From: Thalassobius sp050633445
GTDB taxonomy: Bacteria > Pseudomonadota > Alphaproteobacteria > Rhodobacterales > Rhodobacteraceae
Direction of reading: 5' to 3'
Assembly (NCBI GenBank): GCA_050633445.1
Contig: JBOEGN010000029.1
Location: forward strand, 62,001-126,000
DNA: 64,000 nt
Shown in pieces: positions 60,223 to 64,000 of the stretch. Both the position numbers and the translations under genes were made by a program. Positions within the stretch are counted from its first letter, which is position 1, and every line of letters begins with the position of its first letter. The notes beneath the pieces are model-generated. The model did no database searches. It had not been told where the DNA came from and was given only the letters and a program-made list of their open reading frames with translations.

Positions 60223-61076
60223 GCCTCGTCCTCCACGGTGTTGCGCAGGGTGCCGATCCCTTCGACTTCGATTTCAATCACATCGCCGGGGACCAGGTAT
60301 TTCGGCGGATCAAACCGTGCGCCCGCGCCCGTGGGTGTGCCGGTTACGATCACGTCGCCGGGAACCAGCGTGGTAAAGGTCGAAATATAGGCGATTTCCT
60401 CGCGGATCGGGAACATCATGCGCGACAGCACATCGTCCTGGCGGACCTCGCCGTTCACGCGGGTGATGATGCGGGCGTCATCCAGTTGTGCCGGATCGGT
60501 GAACGGCACCAGCCACGGCCCGATCGCCCCCGAGCTGTCCCAGTTTTTGCCCTGCGTGACATTGAATTTCGCATGGCGCACCCAGTCACGGATCGTGCCC
60601 TCGTTGCACAGGGTCAGGGCCGCGATATGGTCATAGGCATCCTCGGCCTTGATCCGACGTCCGCCCTTGCCGATCACGATCACCACCTCGCCCTCATAGT
60701 CCAGCGTGTGGTTTTCCGGTGGCCGCACCAAAGACCGCCCATGCCCTGTAAAACTGCGTGGGAATCGCGGGAACAAGGACATGTGTTTGGGCTGATTGCT
60801 CCCATCCTTGTACTCGGCGTTCCGGTTCGGAAAATTCACACCCACGCACAGGATTTTCTCTGGCGAAGGGATCGGGATGTCATACTCAAACGTCCCCTCG
60901 GGATGCGTCACGGCCCGTCCCTCAGCCGCGTCGGCCAAAGCGCCCAAGCCATTTGCCGCGATCACTTCACGCAAGCTGGGCCACTGCGGAAAATCCCCCG
61001 ACAGCGCAACCAAGCCCCCGTCAATCACAGCCCCATACAGCTGGCCTTCATCTGTCGATACCGTTGCAAATTTCAT
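60219..61076 (-). CDS. Fumarylacetoacetate hydrolase-family protein (HpaG-type role)
   Basis: A 285-residue FAH-domain protein. KILCVGVNFPNRNAEY (about 76-91), the acidic metal ligands in LDYEGEVVIVIGKGGR, and DVIVTGTPTGAGARFDPP with LVPGDVIEIEVEGIGTLRN at the end are typical. Within this operon the expected job is the HpaG step, decarboxylation/isomerisation of the tricarboxylate made by HpaE; sequence alone would also fit an acylpyruvate hydrolase. ATG 61076 is favoured; GTG 61079 is adjacent. Overlaps hpaH by 4 bp. Confidence 0.78.
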   Translation of the reverse strand: MKFATVSTDEGQLYGAVIDGGLVALSGDFPQWPSLREVIAANGLGALADAAEGRAVTHPEGTFEYDIPIPSPEKILCVGVNFPNRNAEYKDGSNQPKHMSLFPRFPRSFTGHGRSLVRPPENHTLDYEGEVVIVIGKGGRRIKAEDAYDHIAALTLCNEGTIRDWVRHAKFNVTQGKNWDSSGAIGPWLVPFTDPAQLDDARIITRVNGEVRQDDVLSRMMFPIREEIAYISTFTTLVPGDVIVTGTPTGAGARFDPPKYLVPGDVIEIEVEGIGTLRNTVEDEA

Positions 61077-61082
61077 CACGAT

Positions 61083-61125
61083 CTCTGCCTTCTTCTTTTT
61101 CCAAATATCCCCGCCGGAGGCATCC
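61083..61125 (-). repeat. Dispersed intergenic repeat, copy E
   Basis: Read leftwards: GATGCCTCCGGCGGGGATATTTGG then AAAAAGAAGAAGG. It lies within the 68-bp gap between the VOC-type dioxygenase gene and the FAH gene, inside an operon. It is the most complete copy, with the same GC-rich core as copy A. Confidence 0.65.
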
Positions 61126-61144
61126 TGCCCCCGCCACCCGCACC

Positions 61145-62125
61145 TTACGGAGCGATGATGGGCTGGGCTTTCATCTTACTGTCTTGCAGGTCTACATCCT
61201 TGAAAACACTGCCATGTTCGAACCACGATTTCGGCGCGGGCGCGCCCCACAGGGTTTGCCGCTGCGGGTCTTTCAGATCCCATTTGATCGGTTCCAGGTC
61301 CGGGTCAACCGTTTGATAATCCGAACAATAAATCTCGATCCGGTGGCCATCAGGGTCCAGGATATACAGGAAAAACGCGTTCGAGATCCCGTGTCGGCCC
61401 GGTCCGCGTTCGATGTTGTCCAGATAGCCGGTCGTCGACATCAGATCCAGCAGGTCGATGATGTTCAACGGAGTCGGCACCCAGAATGCGGTGTGATGCA
61501 GGCGCGGGCCCTTGCCGTTGGTAAAGGCGATGTCGTGGATGCCGCCTTTGCGGTGCATCCAGGCAGCCCACAGGTTCTTGCTCTCGTCATCCTCGGTATA
61601 TTCTGTGACGCGGAAGCCAAGCTCGTTGTAGAACTCTACACTGGCATCCACGTCAGGGCTGTAGCAGTTGAAGTGGTCGATCCGCAGCGGTTTCACACCG
61701 TTATAAAGCTTGTATTCCTGATGGATCGGGGCCAGCCGGTCCATTTTGAAATAGAACTCCATCGGTGCGCCGAACAGGTCGGTGGTGCGCATCGTGCGAC
61801 CCTGATAGGGGCGCTCGACCCATTCGACCGGCAGATCCTTGGCGGCGAACCATTCGGCCGCCTTGTCCAAATCATCCTCGGAAAACACCTTGTAGGACAG
61901 GTAGCTGACCGAGGGCGTATCCCCCTTTTTCAGCACCATGCAGTGATGACCGCGTTCTTCCATGGCGCGCAGATAGATGGTGCTGTCATCCTCGTCTGTG
62001 ACTTGCAGGCCCAGCGTGTCGACATAGAACGCGCGGCTGGCAGTCAGGTCGGTGACGATCAGTTCGACATGGCTCAGCCGGACGATATTGAACGCCGGGT
62101 ACAGATTATAGGCGGGAACGGGCAT
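61145..62125 (-). CDS. Homoprotocatechuate 2,3-dioxygenase, VOC (type I extradiol) family
   Basis: Iron- or manganese-dependent ring-cleavage enzyme that opens 3,4-dihydroxyphenylacetate. The 326 residues have two VOC modules. The metal triad fits H151 (RIDHFNC), H211 (RLHHTAF) and E264 (HRIEIYC); second-sphere residues known from the Brevibacterium enzyme are also present: H197 (GIHDIAF), H245 (GRHGIS) and Y254 (FLYILD), with consistent spacing. So it should be active. Start ATG 62125 behind GGAGA. An unrelated LigB-type enzyme for the same reaction is encoded 27 bp upstream. Confidence 0.85.
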   Translation of the reverse strand: MPVPAYNLYPAFNIVRLSHVELIVTDLTASRAFYVDTLGLQVTDEDDSTIYLRAMEERGHHCMVLKKGDTPSVSYLSYKVFSEDDLDKAAEWFAAKDLPVEWVERPYQGRTMRTTDLFGAPMEFYFKMDRLAPIHQEYKLYNGVKPLRIDHFNCYSPDVDASVEFYNELGFRVTEYTEDDESKNLWAAWMHRKGGIHDIAFTNGKGPRLHHTAFWVPTPLNIIDLLDLMSTTGYLDNIERGPGRHGISNAFFLYILDPDGHRIEIYCSDYQTVDPDLEPIKWDLKDPQRQTLWGAPAPKSWFEHGSVFKDVDLQDSKMKAQPIIAP

Positions 62126-62152
62126 TGGGGGTCTCCTGTTATCGGTCCGGTC

Positions 62153-63007
62153 CTATGGGACCGGGAAAATCACGTTGGTCTGGCCGGTGCCAGAGCTGGG
62201 GAAATACTCAGTCACGACCTCGCATTTCTGGTCATACTTGTCCCAGCCAAGCGCGCCATACAGCATCGCGGTGTCATGCATCGCGCCTTCGCCGCAGCAC
62301 AGTTCGGCATAGTCGCCCAGCATCTTGAGGAAGGTGGCGTGCTCGCCGTTCTTCCACATCTCCATCACGCGCAGATCGACCTGACGGTTGAATTCCGAGC
62401 TGATGGTGAAGGTGCCGTTATTGGGCGCGTATTCCTTGTTCGACCATATCTTGTGGCTGAGGCTGCCGCTGGCGACCAGCAGTACCTTGCTGTCGCTTTC
62501 TTCGACTGCGGCGCGGATAGCCTCGCCTATGATCCGGCTTTCGTCGTGGTCATGCACGGTACAGAAGGCGGCAATCGACACGACCTTCATATCATGTTCG
62601 CGGCTCATGAAATGCATGGGCACCAGCGTGCCATATTCCAGATCCAGGCTGTCCAGATGATGCGCCAGCGTATAGGCGCCCAGCTCGGTCGCCTTTTCCG
62701 CAATGGCATCGCCCAAAGCGGGGTTGCCGCGGTGCGAATAGGGCATGTCGCGGATGAATTGCGGGAATTCGGACGAGGTCAGCAGCCCCTCAAACTTTTC
62801 ATTCGCGTTGATGTGGAACCCTGCGTTCACCAGCCAATGCGTGTCGCAGATGACCACGGTATCCGCGCCCAATTCCTTGGCGCGGCGGGCAATTTCCAGG
62901 TGCCCGTCGATGGCGGGCTGACGCTTGCCTTTGACGGGGCCTTCTTGCTCGGACATCTGCAATGTCGGGACGTGGGTCATTTTTGCGGCGAGTACGATTT
63001 CACCCAT
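62153..63007 (-). CDS. hpaD: 3,4-dihydroxyphenylacetate 2,3-dioxygenase, LigB (type III extradiol) family
   Basis: The enterobacterial-type (HpcB/HpaD) ring-cleavage dioxygenase, 284 residues. MTHVPTLQMSEQEG (about 10-23) supplies the first metal histidine, DTHWLVNAGFHIN (about 55-67) further conserved histidines, and MHFMSREHDMKVVSI, ASGSLSHKIW and GEGAMHDTAMLYGALGW complete the family pattern. ATG 63007 has GGAGGAGAG upstream; the longer open frame overlaps the dehydrogenase gene. Sits between hpaE and the VOC-type dioxygenase. Confidence 0.87.
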   Translation of the reverse strand: MGEIVLAAKMTHVPTLQMSEQEGPVKGKRQPAIDGHLEIARRAKELGADTVVICDTHWLVNAGFHINANEKFEGLLTSSEFPQFIRDMPYSHRGNPALGDAIAEKATELGAYTLAHHLDSLDLEYGTLVPMHFMSREHDMKVVSIAAFCTVHDHDESRIIGEAIRAAVEESDSKVLLVASGSLSHKIWSNKEYAPNNGTFTISSEFNRQVDLRVMEMWKNGEHATFLKMLGDYAELCCGEGAMHDTAMLYGALGWDKYDQKCEVVTEYFPSSGTGQTNVIFPVP

Positions 63008-63050
63008 TTCTCTCTCCTCCTGAAGAAACTTTCGCGCGTTTCCTGTGGGT

Positions 63051-64000
63051 TTAGGCACCCAGTCGGGGGATGCTGTGCTGACCGATGGCCAGACCGATGT
63101 GTTTTTGCTCCATGTAGAACTCGAACGACCAGTCGCCGCCATCGCGACCGATGCCGCTGGCCTTGACCCCGCCAAAGGGCGTGGGCAGGTGGCGCACGTT
63201 TTCGCTGTTCACCCAGATCATTCCGGCCTCCAGCTGGTTGGTAAAGCGTAGCGCGCGGGTCAGATCGTTGGTCCAGACATAGCCGGTCAGCCCGTATTCC
63301 ACATCGTTGGCGATGCGCAGCGCGTCCTCTTCGGTATCAAAGGGGATGGCCGTCAGCACGGGGCCAAAGATTTCCTCTTGGGCGATCCGCATATCGTTTC
63401 GGGCACCGGTGAACAGCGTCGGTTTGACGTAATATCCGGGTTGATCCAGCGCCTCGCCACCGGCGGCGATGGTGGCGCCGTCCTGTTTGGCGATATCGAA
63501 ATAGCTGCACACTTTGTCGAAATGAGTCTTGTGGATCAGCGGGCCGACCTCGGTCTTCGGGTCCAGCGGGTGGCCGACCTTGATGTTATTCACGCGGGCG
63601 GTCAGTTTTTCGATGAATTCACCAGCGATTGTGGATTGCACCAGCAAACGGCTGGACGAGGTGCAGCGCTCGCCGTTCAACGAGTAGATCATAAAGATCG
63701 CAGCATCCAAGGCGCGGTCCAGATCGGCGTCATCAAAGACGATCACGGGGTTTTTGCCGCCCAGTTCGAAATGCACTCGTTTCAGCGTGTCAGCGCCCTG
63801 TTTCATGATCATCGAGCCGGTTTTGGACTCGCCCACAAAGGCGATGGCCTTGATATCGGGGTGTTCGGTCAGGGCGCGGCCGGCATCCTCGCCAAAGCCG
63901 TTGACCAGGTTCCAGACGCCCGGCGGCAGGCCGGCCTCTTCGGCGATCTCCATCAGGATACGGGCGGTGACGGGGCTGAATTCGGCGGGTTTGTGCACCA
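63051..64000 (-). CDS. hpaE: 5-carboxymethyl-2-hydroxymuconate semialdehyde dehydrogenase, C-terminal part (cut by window edge)
   Basis: NAD-dependent aldehyde dehydrogenase that oxidises the ring-cleavage product. About 316 of an expected 490-500 residues are visible. The catalytic glutamate (HFELGGKNP) and cysteine (NGERCTSSS) motifs, EEIFGPVLTAIPFD and the C-terminal PFGGVKASGIGRDGG are intact. The first visible codons read VHKPAEFSP, an internal segment, so the gene continues beyond 64000. First visible gene of the leftward hpa operon, 43 bp before hpaD. Confidence 0.9.
   Translation of the reverse strand, partial: VHKPAEFSPVTARILMEIAEEAGLPPGVWNLVNGFGEDAGRALTEHPDIKAIAFVGESKTGSMIMKQGADTLKRVHFELGGKNPVIVFDDADLDRALDAAIFMIYSLNGERCTSSSRLLVQSTIAGEFIEKLTARVNNIKVGHPLDPKTEVGPLIHKTHFDKVCSYFDIAKQDGATIAAGGEALDQPGYYVKPTLFTGARNDMRIAQEEIFGPVLTAIPFDTEEDALRIANDVEYGLTGYVWTNDLTRALRFTNQLEAGMIWVNSENVRHLPTPFGGVKASGIGRDGGDWSFEFYMEQKHIGLAIGQHSIPRLGA

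Noticed and set aside
60758..63166. 802-codon open frame on the plus strand opposite the hpa operon
   Set aside because: Antisense to three well-identified enzymes, and its composition mirrors their codon bias; no start signal.
1..64000. CRISPR arrays, prophage, IS elements, integrons, tRNA/rRNA genes, toxin-antitoxin pairs
   Set aside because: Looked for repeated spacers, transposase/integrase motifs, cloverleaf-like sequences and small paired genes; none found that I can support.

Overview
This window is a chromosomal segment of an alphaproteobacterium, most likely a Roseobacter-group Rhodobacteraceae (genus not determinable). The evidence is an F0 ATP synthase operon with a separate b' gene, an FnrL/hemN/universal-stress/cbb3 oxidase cluster in the order typical of Rhodobacter relatives, RNase III next to Era, the SMC type, and high-GC codon use throughout. 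There are no phage, transposase, integrase, CRISPR or tRNA/rRNA genes. It is mostly core chromosome with a catabolic operon at the right edge.

Layout. 1-4.1 kb: the 5' part of ffh (cut by the edge), a small membrane protein, divergent azoR and lysR, a DMT exporter and an ArsR regulator. 4.2-6.8 kb: the atpI-B-E-b'-b F0 operon. 6.9-9.9 kb: a GntR/FCD regulator with a perfect operator, a 10-TM TDT-like transporter under a SqrR/BigR-like box, a degraded reading frame, and a GNAT. 10.1-18.9 kb: smc, MOSC protein, lytic transglycosylase, cobD-cobC and glutathionyl-hydroquinone reductase. 19-22.9 kb: PatB-type C-S lyase, tandem peptide deformylases (the second lacks catalytic residues), fmt and two small membrane proteins. 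22.9-26.6 kb: a tightly coupled leftward operon ispH-lysE-DUF3429-methyltransferase-rnhA-TRIC. 26.7-36.8 kb: cytochrome c, NYN protein, folK, rpoZ-rel-DUF2062, then pdxJ-(membrane protein)-acpS-lepB-rnc-eamA-era.

36.9-50 kb is a microaerobic respiration island: hemN and fnrL diverge around an FNR box, a universal stress gene and ccoNOQP diverge around two more, and ccoGHIS (oxidase assembly and copper supply) follows a fourth. DUF2270 and LysR genes lie between the oxidase structural and assembly operons. 50-55 kb: a D,D-carboxypeptidase with a SPOR tail, a HAD phosphatase, clpS, an RsmC-like methyltransferase and an SDR lacking its catalytic lysine. 54.8-57.9 kb: hemF, hemE and hemC. 58-64 kb: a leftward homoprotocatechuate meta-cleavage operon (hpaE, two unrelated ring-cleavage dioxygenases, a FAH-family protein, hpaH) followed by a GlcD-like flavin dehydrogenase.

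I did not find a clearly new multi-gene system. The most useful leads are the two non-homologous dioxygenases for one substrate side by side, the deformylase pseudoenzyme coupled to def, a dispersed GC-rich/A-rich intergenic repeat in at least five copies (two forming a large palindrome between hemF and hemE), several regulator-operator pairs readable from the DNA, and a DnaA box with three GANTC sites in front of smc.
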